A stretch of 33,848 bases of DNA from CAZNPU01 sp964575335 (GCA_964575335.1 CAZNPU010000032.1:1-33848), one strand, 5' to 3'; positions 1 to 11,375 are shown, counted from the first letter of the stretch. The notes: a model not told the origin generated them from the sequence alone. Program-made: numbers and translations.

Positions 1-102
1 CTCGCTGACGTTCCCATTTTCTTTGACACGAACCAATATTGGGACGGTTCCGGCAAGGTTATTCCCGGTAAAGAGCGAAGCGGCAATACATGCAGTCGAT
101 GA
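1..102 (+). CDS. C-terminal end of an unrecognised protein (partial)
   Basis: Reading from base 1 in frame 1 gives 33 codons and a TGA at 100-102. The peptide is protein-like (it contains FFDTNQYWDGSGKV) and has no internal stop. The gene begins outside the window, so domain and function cannot be judged. It ends about 50 bases before the ribosome binding site of the next gene on the same strand. The competing reading frame that opens at base 90 overlaps this end and is less convincing there. Confidence 0.5.
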   Translation, partial: LADVPIFFDTNQYWDGSGKVIPGKERSGNTCSR

Positions 103-153
103 ACCGATGCGTCAGATACAACTTGTTGCATCATGTGATGCGCGGAGGACAAC

Positions 154-1286
154 ATGAAGATGGTGGGTCATCGCATTGTGGCGTTCAACTCGTGGCTGCT
201 CGCACTGGTTGTAGTGGCAGCGGGCGCATCTGCTGCACCGGACTCGCCGCAGCGCCCGATGCGCCGAAATTTGCGCCCGTCGCTGAGGCGAGCGACTACT
301 TCGGTCCGGTGACGATTGCGCGTTGGGCCGGAGCGCTGGCGATCTCGGACGATTCCGGGCCGTTTGAACTGCATTGGATCGAAGCCAACTACTCGGACTA
401 CGACGTTGAGCTGTCACGAAGCAAACTCGCCGATCAGGGCGAGTTTGCAGCCGTGCTGCTGTTGCCGGAGCATTCAATCCCGCTCCTGGGCAAGCGGCGC
501 GGTCACTCGCATATTCAGCTTGTCGATACCGCGCTCATCATCGAGCCGGACTGCATGCGCAAGCCATGGCGGGAGTTCGTCGAATGCGTGAAGCAACTGA
601 ATCTCGAAGGCGGCATGGACACCGCCGCGCAGCGCGTGCTGCGCCTGAAGTCGCCGGATGGACTGCAGATCGACCTATGCCTCAGCGAGAACCATGCTGC
701 GCGTTTGAAATTAGAGCAGGCAAAGCCAGCAGTGCTGATCGAGCAAGCGCCGACTGACGCCGCCGCCGTTTGCCTCACGTGGATCGGCGCAATGCGAGAC
801 CTGAGCGACGACATACTTGACTTCCGGGTCATTACGTTGCAGTCAGGCCAAGGCAAGGAACTGGCACGGGAATCAAACAGCAACTCACCCGAGCCATCTA
901 CAGCGGCATCGCCGATGGTCGCGATTGTCACCAGCCGTTTCCGCAACCGCCGATTGGAGGGCGATGTGCCGCCGGGTTGTCCCTGGCAATCGCGCGTGAG
1001 CTTTGCGCACACGCGTCAGGGCATGGAAGCCGCGCAGATCGACTGGTACAACGGGCAATTCAACGAGGAAGCATCGGCCATCATTCAACGCGCCACCGGC
1101 GCAACGCTGACAAAGGAACAGTTCTTCAGCGCGATCGATGCGACCTTTGGCAATCGCGAAAACGCTGTGCGCAGTTGCTGCGCGCTCCCGGAGGTCATGC
1201 ACATGACCTTCGTTTCTGCGCCAAGCGCCGAGGGTGAGCGATTCATCGGCACAGAGCGTGGCATGAAAAGTTCGACCGCAGCATGA
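154..1286 (+). pseudogene. Secreted protein of unknown function, apparently frameshifted after its signal peptide
   Basis: The ATG at 154 has a good ribosome binding site (GGAGG at 144-148, 5-base spacing). It opens a typical signal peptide: MKMVGHR, then a hydrophobic stretch (WLLALVVVAAG) ending in ASA-AP. That frame stops at the TGA at 310-312. The rest of a plausible protein continues to the stop at 1284-1286 in another frame, from about base 243 (LAAAPDAPKFAPVAEASDYFGP). The frame change, equal to one missing base, falls between about 235 and 250. The corrected product would be about 377 residues, exported, with no family I recognise; it has several cysteines and no CxxCH haem site. The open frame extends upstream to 90, but its first 50 residues (Cys, Gly and Ser rich, no leader) are probably an out-of-frame reading. 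Assembly error, a true pseudogene and programmed frameshifting cannot be told apart from the sequence. Confidence 0.55.
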
Positions 1287-1474
1287 GTCGAATCAGCACG
1301 CGGGTATGGCGGATTACGCCGCCTTCACCCCACGCCGACACCTGCGAAATCAACTGGACGATCAGTTACATTCCAACTGCTGACAATTCGTTCGAGCAGC
1401 ACTTCTTTGATGGCTTTCCGCTCACGCTGGTGCGGCTGCCTTTCGCCTCTGAATCTGACGACGATTCAAATTGA
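1283..1474 (+). CDS. Small ORF overlapping the upstream gene, hypothetical
   Basis: A 63-residue frame starts at an ATG that overlaps the upstream stop as ATGA. Its product has no recognised domain, but its C-terminal half has ordinary protein composition (EINWTISYIPTADNS, then FFDGFPLTLVRLP) and ends in an acidic tail. The same frame stays open upstream of 1283 (WHEKFDRSM). The segment may therefore be the real C-terminus of the upstream protein, reached through a second frame change, and not a separate gene. No ribosome binding site decides between these readings. Confidence 0.35.
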   Translation: MSRISTRVWRITPPSPHADTCEINWTISYIPTADNSFEQHFFDGFPLTLVRLPFASESDDDSN

Positions 1475-1599
1475 TTGACAGATAACAGCGCATGGTGAGC
1501 GTGCGCGGTATGCGACGACAGTTGCGAACCACGTTCCGAGGATATGGTGCGCGATGCGTGATCAGTGTGATGTCTGTTCTGCAACTGCTGCAGCAATTC

Positions 1600-2394
1600 T
1601 CACTCAGGCAACCGTATTCCAAAAAACCGCTCTGCGTTGGCGTCGAGTTGCTGTTCGAATTCAACCGGATCGACGCCACGCAGTTCCGCCAGCCTGCGGG
1701 CGACATGAACGACGAACTTGGGTTCGTTCGGCCTTATTTTGCGCATCGGCTCAGGCGTAAGAAATGGAGCGTCAGTTTCAACCATGATGCGATCGCTCGG
1801 CACAAGCTTTGCGGCCTGCGCGACTTCCGGTGCGTTAGCGAACGTCACCACGCCGGTGAAACTGATCCACGCGCCGAAGTCCAGCACCCTTCGCGCATCG
1901 TCCGGCGAGCCGGTAAAGCAATGAAACACATAACGTGATGGATCAAATGGCGCAGCGCGAAACACCGCAAGCAAATCATCAAATGCTTTGCGGCAATGAA
2001 CCACAATCGGCATGTCAAAGCACGATGGGTCTTCGGCCCGGCATGATTCAATGAACGCAAGCTGCTCTTCCAGAATCGCATCCTGCACGGCGCGCGGCGG
2101 ATGATCGTAATGGTTGTCCAATCCAAGTTCGCCCCACGCAACGCACTTCGGTTCGCTGGCGACTTGTTTGACGTTGGCCCAGTCGCGCGGTTCGTCGGCA
2201 TACAGCGGATGTATGCCGGCGGTACACCAGAGGTTTTCGTGCGCAGCAGCAAGTGCAGCGGCCTGGAGGCAATCTGCGGACGTGGTGGACACGGTGATCG
2301 CGCCGCGGACGCCGGCCTGGCGAGCGTCATTGAGTATCTGAGCTGTGCGGCCGGCGAACTCCTTGAACGTGAGATGGCAGTGCGTGTCGATCAT
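1600..2394 (-). CDS. TatD family metal-dependent hydrolase (YcfH/TatD-like)
   Basis: The 264-residue product has the full metal-site set of TatD-family amidohydrolases: the N-terminal DTHCH (HxH at residues 5 and 7), the GELGLD glutamate, VVHCRKA, HCFTG, and the late ETDAPFL aspartate. Members are cytoplasmic TIM-barrel enzymes with two metal ions, and many act as 3'-5' DNA exonucleases or in D-Tyr-tRNA or oligonucleotide turnover; the exact substrate here is not predictable. I chose the ATG at 2392-2394 because family proteins begin at MIDTHCH. A longer reading from a TTG at 2451 adds 19 residues, including a hydrophobic stretch (LLFGICPLLLAL), that do not fit the family. The gene is convergent with the left-end genes and divergent from the respiratory operon. 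Confidence 0.9.
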   Translation of the reverse strand: MIDTHCHLTFKEFAGRTAQILNDARQAGVRGAITVSTTSADCLQAAALAAAHENLWCTAGIHPLYADEPRDWANVKQVASEPKCVAWGELGLDNHYDHPPRAVQDAILEEQLAFIESCRAEDPSCFDMPIVVHCRKAFDDLLAVFRAAPFDPSRYVFHCFTGSPDDARRVLDFGAWISFTGVVTFANAPEVAQAAKLVPSDRIMVETDAPFLTPEPMRKIRPNEPKFVVHVARRLAELRGVDPVEFEQQLDANAERFFGIRLPE

Positions 2395-2729
2395 GGCGCG
2401 ATCCGCTCTCAGTGCGAGCAGCAGGGGGCAAATACCGAAAAGAAGATGCAAAGGCTATCAGCAATTGGTCTCAGGCAGGCGAGCAGCAGGGGGTGATCGA
2501 GCGATTGCCGTGGCATGATTGCCGAATTGCGCCGCGCTGTGACTGCCTTTATTTGGTGATTTCTAAAAAGGCGGCAAAGCGATTGCGAGCGTCTCGGCTT
2601 TGGTGTTGGGGATAAGTTGGGGATGAATTGAGCGTGGCTCCTAGGCTGTGCGAATGGCCAGAGGCGGCTGCTGCAGCGTCCCTAGGCCCAAATAGGGCGG
2701 ATTCCCGGTTTCGATCCGCGGGATGCGGG

Positions 2730-2757
2730 TTGCGGTTGGGGCTGGCAAGGGTATGAT
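2730..2757 (+). promoter_or_regulatory. Candidate distal sigma70-type promoter upstream of actA
   Basis: TTGCGG at 2730-2735 is followed 16 bases later by TATGAT at 2752-2757. It would leave a leader of about 240 bases before actA. The match is by eye only, and promoter motifs of this phylum are poorly characterised. Confidence 0.3.
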
Positions 2758-2937
2758 CCGCCCCAAGAGCGGAAAACGCCTTGGCGAACCGGCCCGACCT
2801 GATGGCTCGGAGGGCAGGTATCGCGTGTGCGGCAGGTGCGCTGCATTGTCTGAGCTGGCGGTTGCAGCGGCCCGCTCGGTACATGTCGGCCGGGGATGAC
2901 AGAATTGTGGAGATGGATTCAGCACGCCACGGTTGAG

Positions 2938-2966
2938 TTGACCTGTTGCGGCGGTTCGGTTAGCAT
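2938..2966 (+). promoter_or_regulatory. Candidate proximal promoter of the act-cox operon
   Basis: TTGACC at 2938-2943 and TAGCAT at 2961-2966 are separated by 17 bases, the optimal sigma70 spacing. The predicted start near 2973 would give a leader of about 30 bases before the actA ATG at 3003. This is the better of the two candidates. It rests on motif inspection only. Confidence 0.4.
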
Positions 2967-3002
2967 CCCGACGCAGCACATTGTGAAAAAAGGCACAGAC
3001 CC

Positions 3003-3668
3003 ATGGGCCGCTACCATTATGTGTTCCCAAAATGGAGCAACATGCTCCTTCCGGTGGCATTGATCGCAGGGCCGATCGTGCCGCTGTATGTCATATACGT
3101 CGTGGCGTTCGGTTTTAGTCCCTGGACGACCGACGTGGGCTACGCGCCTCCGCAGCCTGTGCCATACAGTCACGAGTTGCATGTAGGACAACTAGGTCTT
3201 GATTGCCGCTACTGCCACAACACCGTGGAGTACAGCGATCAGGCCTCGATTCCGCCCACCCAGACGTGCATGAACTGCCATACGCAGATTCGCCGCGACA
3301 GCCCTCAGCTTGTGCCGCTCTGGCACAGCTACGAAACGGGCGAGCCGGTGATGTGGCGGCGTGTGCACGATCTTCCCGACTATGCCTACTTCAGCCATGC
3401 TGCGCACGTCGCCCGAGGTGTCAGCTGCGTTGAATGTCACGGTCGCGTTGACAAGATGGAAGTGGTGACGCAGCAGAAACCGTTGAGCATGAGCTGGTGC
3501 CTGGAGTGTCACCGAAATCCTGAACCAAACCTGCGCGATCCGAGCCTGGTCACCCAGCTTGGCTGGGGCGTTGACCGGACCATGGAACAGCGCATTACGG
3601 ACGGTCAGTTCTGGCGCGACGCCAATCATCTCAATCCTTCGCAGGACTGCTCGGTATGCCATCGATGA
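3003..3668 (+). CDS. actA: Alternative complex III subunit ActA, pentahaem cytochrome c
   Basis: The 221-residue product has one N-terminal membrane segment (about residues 13-37) and five CxxCH haem c sites: CRYCH at 68, CMNCH at 89, CVECH at 142, CLECH at 166 and CSVCH at 216. Five haems, one membrane anchor and the position before actB identify ActA of alternative complex III, which carries electrons from quinol oxidation to the downstream cytochrome. The haem domain should be periplasmic. The last haem site lies only two residues from the C-terminus. An AAGG lies about 10 bases before the ATG. The gene overlaps actB by 13 bases, which suggests coupled translation. Confidence 0.93.
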   Translation: MGRYHYVFPKWSNMLLPVALIAGPIVPLYVIYVVAFGFSPWTTDVGYAPPQPVPYSHELHVGQLGLDCRYCHNTVEYSDQASIPPTQTCMNCHTQIRRDSPQLVPLWHSYETGEPVMWRRVHDLPDYAYFSHAAHVARGVSCVECHGRVDKMEVVTQQKPLSMSWCLECHRNPEPNLRDPSLVTQLGWGVDRTMEQRITDGQFWRDANHLNPSQDCSVCHR

Positions 3669-6600
3669 ATCAGCCTGAAAGCGATCAGCAGCGCGCCGCG
3701 GCCGACAATCACCGATCGCCGTGCTGCGATCATGGCAGCGCTCACGGCCAAAGCGGCGCTGATGCCTCGTGTGTCAATACAAGTGCAAATACAGCAACAG
3801 TTGCAGCCAATGTCAACGGCAACGGCAGTGCAGCAAAAACGGGCAGGGCATATTGGCGCAGTCTTGATGAATTGGCCGACACGCCCGAGTTCCGCGAAGC
3901 GGTCTTCCGCGAATTCCCCGCCAGTGCGACGGAGATGCTCAACTCTGCCGACCGGCGGCAGTTTCTGAAGATCATGGGCGCGTCCATGGCGCTGGCGGGC
4001 ATTGGCCTGACGGGTTGCCGCCGCTGGCCTGAGCGCTATCTCGCGCCGTATGCCCATCGGCCGGCCGGTCACGCGCCGGGATCGACCGATCAGTTCGCCA
4101 CCTGCATGGAGCTGGGCGGCGTAGCCAGCGGGTTGCTCGTCACAAGCTACGACTACCGGCCCACCAAAATCGAAGGCAACCCCGAGCACCCCATCAATCG
4201 GGGCGCAACCGACCTGCATTCACAGGCTGCGATCCTCGATCTGTATGATCCCGATCGCAGTCAGTTCCCCCTGCATCAGGGTGAGCGATCGACGTGGCAG
4301 GCGTTTACGCAATGGGCGTCATCGCATTTCTCGGGTTTGAAAAACGCCCGCGGCAACGGTCTGGCGATTCTGTCCGAAGCCACCGATTCGCCCAGCGTGC
4401 AGGCGATGCGGCGGCGGCTCATGCAGGCGTTCCCCAACGCCAAGTGGTACGAATACGAGCCGATCGCCAATGACAACGTCATCAACGGTTCGCGGTTAGC
4501 TTTCGGTCAGCCGCACCGCACCCACTATGCGTTCGATCAGGCGCGGGTGGTCGTCTCGCTGGAGTCGGATTTCCTGCACTGTGAGCCGGCAGCGGTCAAG
4601 TGGACGCGCGATTTTGCGCAGGCTCGCAGGGCGGAAGACCGCAAGACGATGAATCGCCTGTATGCGTTCGAGGCTGCAGTGAGCCTGACCGGCGCCAACG
4701 CGGATCATCGCGTGCCGATGCGCAGCGCCGATGTTGCGGTGATCGCAGCTCGTCTGGCAGCAGCGCTGGTGCCCACGTCAGCGGAAGTGATGCAGCGGCT
4801 GGCTTCGAAGAGCATCACTGCCACTGTGTCAGCCGAAGACGTTGACAAGACGCTGCAGGCGATCATTCGCGACCTCAGCCAGTATCGTGGACAGAGCATC
4901 GTCATCGCTGGCCCGCGCCAGCCCGCTGAGGTGCATCTGCTGGTCCACATGATCAATGAAGCGCTGGGCAACGTCGGCAAGACGGTGTTCTATACCCGGC
5001 TCGACGAGGCCACGCCGCATCTTGAATCGATTCGCGCGCTGGCGTCGGACATGCAAAGCGGCAACGTGCAGACGCTGGTGATGATCGGCGGCAACCCGGT
5101 GTATAACGCACCTGCCGATCTGGACTTCCCATCGCTGCTTCGCAACGTGCCCACAACGCTGCATTTGAGCTACTACGTCGATGAGACGTCCGGATTTTCA
5201 GCCAACGGCGAGAGCGGCGGACGCTCATCAATCACCTGGCACATCAACCGCGCTCACTTCCTTGAAGCATGGGGTGATGGTCGGGCGTATGACGGCACGG
5301 TGAGCATCGCTCAGCCGCTCATCGAGCCGCTGTTTGATGGCAAGACCGCAATCGAGCTGCTTGCGGTGATCGCTGGCGATGAGATGACCGCCGGTTACGA
5401 CATCGTTCGCCGCACGTTCCGCGAAATGGGCTTTGGCGATGATGAAGTCACCTGGCGCAAGGCGCTGCACGATGGAATGGTGCCTGACAGCCAGGCTCAG
5501 GTCGTCACGCCGCAACGGGTCGTCGCGCAGAACCTCCCGCAGGCTGCACAGGCGCTTGAACAGCGATGGGCCGCCCCGCAGGGCGATGAGCTTGAAGCGG
5601 TGTTCGTGCAGGATTATTCAGTGCTGGACGGCCGATTCGCCAACAACGGCTGGCTGCAGGAACTGCCTGATCCGATCACCAAGCTGACCTGGGACAATGC
5701 GGTACTGATTAGCCCCGCGACCGCAGCGCAGCGGAAGCTCAACACCGGCGACATGGTGACCGTGCAGTGCAACGGCCGCAGCGTGGATGCAGCGGTGATG
5801 GTGCTGCCGGGCCAGCATGTCGGATCGATCACGCTTGCCCTGGGGTATGGTCGGCAGTTCAATGGCCGCATTTCGCAAGGCGCCGGATTCAACTTCTACC
5901 GCCTGCGCAGCAGCGATGCGATGTGGTCGGCCAAGGCAACAATGGCCAAGGCCAAAGGCACCTATGTGCTGGCCACCACGCAGGATCACTTCCCGATTGA
6001 CTCAATTGCGCAGCGTGCGCCCGGCGGCGTGCAAGATCGTCTTCCCACGCTGTTCCGCGAAGCAACGCTTGAGGAGTATCAGGAGCATCCCGACTTCGCC
6101 AGGCATCGCACGCATGTGGTGCATCGCCTGTCGCTGTGGGAAGAGGATTTCCCATTCCAGTCCAACGCCGGCCGTCCTGGCGCACGGTATGCGTGGGCGA
6201 TGTCGATTGACCTCAACGCCTGCACGGGCTGCAACGCCTGTGTGATCGCCTGCCAGGCGGAGAACAACATTCCGATCGTTGGCAAGGATCAGGTCAAGCG
6301 CAGCCGCGAGATGCACTGGCTGCGTGTGGACCGGTACTTCAAGGGCTTGAACGAAGTCAATCCCACCGCCTACATGTTCGCTCCGATTCTCTGCATGCAC
6401 TGCGAAAACGCGCCGTGCGAGCAGGTGTGTCCTGTTGCGGCGACAGTGCATGATGAAGACGGGCTGAACGTGATGGTGTACAACCGTTGCGTCGGCACGC
6501 GGTACTGTGCGAACAACTGCCCGTACAAGGTGAGGCGGTTCAACTACTTCGATTACCACCGCCGCCTGCCGCATCGCGAGCAGCCCGGAACGCTCCTGCA

Positions 6601-7065
6601 GGTTGAGCCTGAGTACTACGGCAAGCGGCAGGGAGGAGCAGACCCGCTACGGCAGATGCAGTTCAATCCTGAAGTGACGGTGCGAATGCGCGGCATCATG
6701 GAGAAGTGCACCTTCTGCGTTCAGCGCATCGCCGCTGCGAGAATCCAAGCCAAGAACAAGTGGGTGCAAACGCCCGTCGATCAACGCTCCGAGCGTGTCG
6801 CGCCCATTCCCGACGGAACGCTCACTACGGCCTGTGCGCAGGTGTGTCCGGCTCAGGCGATTGTGTTCGGCGATCTGGAAGATCCCAACAGCCGCGTTCG
6901 TCAACTCCACAAGCATGAGCGCACGTACCAGATGCTTGAAGAACTCAACACCAAGCCGCGCACGCGATACATGGCCAAGCTGCGCAACCCGGCGTTCGGT
7001 CAGTCGAACAGCGGAAACGGCACGACGTCCGGCGGACACTCGAATTCGGAGGCTAGGAGTCACGG

Positions 7066-7069
<4 letters not shown>
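3656..7069 (+). CDS. actB: Alternative complex III subunit ActB, molybdopterin-oxidoreductase-like domain fused to iron-sulfur domain
   Basis: The 1137-residue product joins a molybdopterin-oxidoreductase-like part (about 130-800) to a ferredoxin-type part (about 840-1115). A twin-arginine motif, RRQFLKIMG, starts at residue 100, and an LTGC lipobox-like sequence ends at Cys121, suggesting Tat export and possible lipid anchoring. Cluster ligands are visible in order: CTGCNACVIAC from 856, CMHCENAPCEQVC from 913, CVGTRYCANNC from 945 with only three cysteines, and CTFC at 1018 with CAQVC at 1060. This fits three [4Fe-4S] clusters and one [3Fe-4S] cluster, as known for ActB. Family knowledge says the large domain carries no molybdenum cofactor. 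About 100 residues precede the twin-arginine motif. ATG 3656 has AGGA 9 bases upstream; ATG 3665 is an alternative that overlaps the actA stop as ATGA. Confidence 0.95.
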
Positions 7070-8531
<1,462 letters not shown>

Positions 8532-8535
<4 letters not shown>

Positions 8536-9170
8536 GTCACTCCGGCGCCACCTTGCCGTCCGAGCATGCCGCCGAGGAGGTGCGTCGCGGAACCGGACAA
8601 CCCGCCCAGGGCAAGCTTTATGGCCTGATGGCGGAGTTTGAGACGCCCGAAGCGATTTACAACGCTGCGGTGCGCGTGCGCGAAGCTGGTTACAAATGGT
8701 GGGATTGCCACACGCCATTCCCCATTCACGGCCTCGACAAAGCCATGGGCGTCAAGGCCACCATCCTACCGGTACTGGTGTTCTTCGGCGGGTTGACCGG
8801 AACGCTGCTGGCCACCGCGCTGCAGATATTCACGAACGCAACGGGATTCGACTTTTGGGCGCTCGTGCCGGTGCGCGGGTATGAATTCGTCGTCAGCGGC
8901 AAGCCGTTGATTTCCGGTCCGGCGTTCGTGCCGGTGGCGTTTGAGTTGACGATTCTGCTTTCAGCGTTGGGCACGGTGGGCTGGCTGCTGCTGCTCAACG
9001 GTCTGCCCCGGCTGTATCACCCGGTGTTCAAGAGCACGCGGTTTGCCCGTGCGACCGACGATCGATTTTTCATCGTGATTGAAGCGCGCGATCCCCGATT
9101 CGCGCGAAGCAAAACCGAGGAGTTTCTGAAATCGCTCAACCCCGCCTCCATCGAGGCATTGGAATCATGA
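8532..9170 (+). CDS. actD: Alternative complex III subunit ActD (DUF3341)
   Basis: The 212-residue product carries the DUF3341 signature: a soluble N-terminal part (KLYGLMAEFETPEAIYNA, then a CHTPFPIHGLDKAMG loop), two membrane helices (about residues 77-98 and 136-158), and a C-terminal tail with FFIVIEARDP. ActD is a two-helix subunit that packs beside ActC. A strong AAGGAGG at 8518-8524 lies 7 bases before the ATG, and the start overlaps the actC stop as ATGA. The length matches the family. Confidence 0.92.
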
Positions 9171-9176
9171 ACCGCA

Positions 9177-9201
9177 AGCCTCCGGAAGCGCTCCGGAGGC
9201 T
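9177..9201. other. Perfect 10-bp inverted repeat between actD and actE
   Basis: AGCCTCCGGA (9177-9186) and TCCGGAGGCT (9192-9201) can form a perfect 10-bp GC-rich stem with a 5-base loop. It starts 6 bases after the actD stop in the only sizeable gap inside the act operon. No U-run follows it on the plus strand, so it is not a standard terminator. It may be an mRNA processing or stabilising element that sets actE-actF levels apart from actA-actD. Confidence 0.55.
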
Positions 9202-9262
9202 CCCCGGCCGCTGCTGCCGCAAAAAAGCTGCTGCACGACCGGATGAATGGAACGTTTGAATC

Positions 9263-9958
9263 ATGCCCAAGGCAATCATTTATATCGGCCTGGTGTTGAT
9301 CATCATTGCGATGATTCCGCCCGCGCTCATCGCCCGAAGCCGTGCGGTGCCGAGTGAGAAGACGCGCATCCACATCATTCAGGATATGGATGTTCAGGCG
9401 AAGTTCACCGCGCAGAGCGTCAACCCGCTTTTTGCCGACAATCGCGCCATGCGTCCGCCTGTGCCCGGCACGGTCGCGCGGGGTGAGCTGAACGATGACA
9501 GCCATTACATCCGCGGCGTGGTGACCAGCGAGACTGGTGAAGTGCAGTGGGCCGACACGCTTCCAGCACAGATGCCGCTCACGATGGCGCTGCTGGATCG
9601 CGGTCAGGAGCGATACAACATTTTCTGCACGCCGTGTCACGGTGAATCCGGCTACGGCGATGGCATGATCCACGTTCGAGCCATGGAACTGGTCAGCGCT
9701 GGTTCGCTCGGCGGCGGCACAACCTGGGTGCAGCCCCGCAGCCTGCATGATCCCGAAGTGCGCGATCAGCCGGTCGGCCAGTTGTTCAACACAGTCACGC
9801 ACGGCATTCGTCAGATGGCCGGTTACGAATCACAGATTCCCGTCGACGATCGCTGGGCCATCGTGGCTTATGTCAAGGCGCTGCAACGCAGTCAGCACGC
9901 ACGGATCGAAGATGTGCCCGCGGAACTGCGCGACAGCCTGGAGGTAACGCAACAGTGA
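9263..9958 (+). CDS. actE: Alternative complex III subunit ActE, monohaem cytochrome c
   Basis: The 231-residue product starts with a single hydrophobic segment (IIYIGLVLIIIAMIPPALIA) and has one haem c site, CTPCH, at residues 122-126, followed by GESGYGDGM. The rest has the usual small cytochrome c fold signals (GIRQMAGYESQIP, then RWAIVAYVKALQ). ActE is a periplasmic monohaem subunit that works with ActA as the electron exit of alternative complex III. The ribosome binding site is weak. The gene ends in a GTGA overlap with actF. Confidence 0.9.
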   Translation: MPKAIIYIGLVLIIIAMIPPALIARSRAVPSEKTRIHIIQDMDVQAKFTAQSVNPLFADNRAMRPPVPGTVARGELNDDSHYIRGVVTSETGEVQWADTLPAQMPLTMALLDRGQERYNIFCTPCHGESGYGDGMIHVRAMELVSAGSLGGGTTWVQPRSLHDPEVRDQPVGQLFNTVTHGIRQMAGYESQIPVDDRWAIVAYVKALQRSQHARIEDVPAELRDSLEVTQQ

Positions 9959-11340
9959 TGCAGCACGCCTCAATTACGGAGCGCCGTCTCGGCGACATCG
10001 CCCCACGCATCATGGGTCTGGCCGGTGCAATCGGCATCGGCGGCATTGTCGTCTCCCTGCTGGTCGCAGCGATGTCCGAGGGCGGATGGGAGCGATTTTT
10101 CCGCTCGTATCTGTTCGCGTTCATGTTCATTCTCAGCATCGCGCTGGGCGCGCTGTTCTTCGTCATGCTGCATCATGCAGTGAAAGCTGGCTGGAGCGTG
10201 ACCGTGCGCCGACTCGCTGAAGGTGTGGCGAGCAACCTGATGTGGATGTGGGTGCTGTTCATCCCGCTGCTGCTGGCGACGCTGCTGGGCTGGACGCACA
10301 TGTATCACTGGATGCATCCGGAAGGCGATCCGGTGCTTGAACACAAAGCGCCGTATTTCTTCTGGCCGCTGTCATACGAGTCGAATTTTCCAGCATTCTG
10401 GGTGATTCGCGCAGTTGCGTTCTTCGCCATCTGGGCAGTGCTGGCGCGGTTCTTCATCAAGCATTCAATCGCGCAGGACGCCACGGGCGATCTGCAGCAC
10501 AGTCGCCTGATGGAAAAGTGGGCGCCGCTTGGACTGCTGCTGTACGGCCTGACGCAATCGTATGCGGCGATGGACTGGATGATGTCGCTCGAAGCGCACT
10601 GGTTCAGCACCATGTTCCCGGTGTACTTCTTTGCGGCAAGCACCTGCGGCTTCTTCGCTGCGATGGTGATCCTCATCTACTTCGTCCAGCGCAGCGGGCG
10701 GCTGCAAAACGAAATTACCCGTGAGCACTACCAGGATATGGGTAAGCTGCTGTTTGCGTTCGGCATCGTGTTCTGGGCGTATATCGCGTTCAGTCAGTAC
10801 ATGCTGATCTGGTACGCCAACATTCCCGAAGAAACGCCGTGGTACCTGGCAAGGCAATTGGGCGGCTGGCTTGGCATGTCGTTGCTGCTGCTGGTCGGCC
10901 ACTTCGTCGGGCCGTTCCTGGCGCTCATCAGCCGCCATCCCAAGCGCGTGCTGGGCGTGCTGGCTGTCGCGGCAGGCTGGATGCTGCTGATGCATGCAGT
11001 GGATATGTACTGGCTTGTCATGCCGCAGGTCCCGCATGCCATTCAGTACATTGCTGACCATACGTTCATTGTGAATGATGTGCAGATGGGCCCCTACGCG
11101 GTGCTCTCGAAGGCCGTCGACGATCCGAACGGTCCGATCGCGCAGCTTGTGATGAGCCTCGATGAGTACAAGCCCGGCGATCTGAACATCAACTACGGCT
11201 GGCATCTGCTCGACCTGACCTTGCTGGTGGGCATGGCTGGTCTGCTGACGGCCGGCACCATCAAGAAGCTCGGCGGCGTCTCGCTCATCCCCGAACGCGA
11301 TCCTCGTCTGCACGAGGCGCTGGCGTTTGAAAATGTGTGA
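9955..11340 (+). CDS. actF: Alternative complex III subunit ActF, second NrfD-like membrane protein
   Basis: The 461-residue polytopic protein has about ten hydrophobic helices and is the second NrfD-type subunit (ActC paralogue) of alternative complex III. Typical segments are WVLFIPLLLATLLGWTHMYHW, TQSYAAMDWMMSLE and LIWYANIPEETPWY. GGAGGT at 9940-9945 serves a GTG start at 9955 that overlaps the actE stop; an ATG one codon later, at 9958, is an alternative. The order actABCDEF matches described ACIII operons. An 84-base gap with a 12-base direct repeat follows. Confidence 0.93.
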   Translation: MMQHASITERRLGDIAPRIMGLAGAIGIGGIVVSLLVAAMSEGGWERFFRSYLFAFMFILSIALGALFFVMLHHAVKAGWSVTVRRLAEGVASNLMWMWVLFIPLLLATLLGWTHMYHWMHPEGDPVLEHKAPYFFWPLSYESNFPAFWVIRAVAFFAIWAVLARFFIKHSIAQDATGDLQHSRLMEKWAPLGLLLYGLTQSYAAMDWMMSLEAHWFSTMFPVYFFAASTCGFFAAMVILIYFVQRSGRLQNEITREHYQDMGKLLFAFGIVFWAYIAFSQYMLIWYANIPEETPWYLARQLGGWLGMSLLLLVGHFVGPFLALISRHPKRVLGVLAVAAGWMLLMHAVDMYWLVMPQVPHAIQYIADHTFIVNDVQMGPYAVLSKAVDDPNGPIAQLVMSLDEYKPGDLNINYGWHLLDLTLLVGMAGLLTAGTIKKLGGVSLIPERDPRLHEALAFENV

Positions 11341-11375
11341 TGTGCGCGTGCCGCAATGTTCTTTGGATTTGATCT

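Larger units (their letters stand above)
2395..3002. other. 608-bp intergenic region between divergent tatD-like gene and act operon
   Basis: I see no convincing gene here; the short frames on either strand have no leader, domain or ribosome binding site. The region holds a small hairpin (CCCTA at about 2681-2685 with TAGGG at about 2694-2698) and two candidate sigma70-type promoters facing the act operon, listed separately. It presumably also carries the promoter of the tatD-like gene, which I could not place. Confidence 0.5.

Noticed and set aside
2412..2615. Small 67-codon plus-strand ORF upstream of actA
   Set aside because: No ribosome binding site, Arg/Lys-rich without pattern, and partly opposite the tatD-like gene's upstream region.
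2690..2730. A TTCGATCC segment resembling a tRNA T-arm
   Set aside because: The required G-C pair next to the T-loop is missing, the stem has mismatches, and no acceptor or anticodon stem can be built around it.
9177..9201. Intrinsic terminator between actD and actE
   Set aside because: No U-run follows the stem on the plus strand, and the act operon continues at once.
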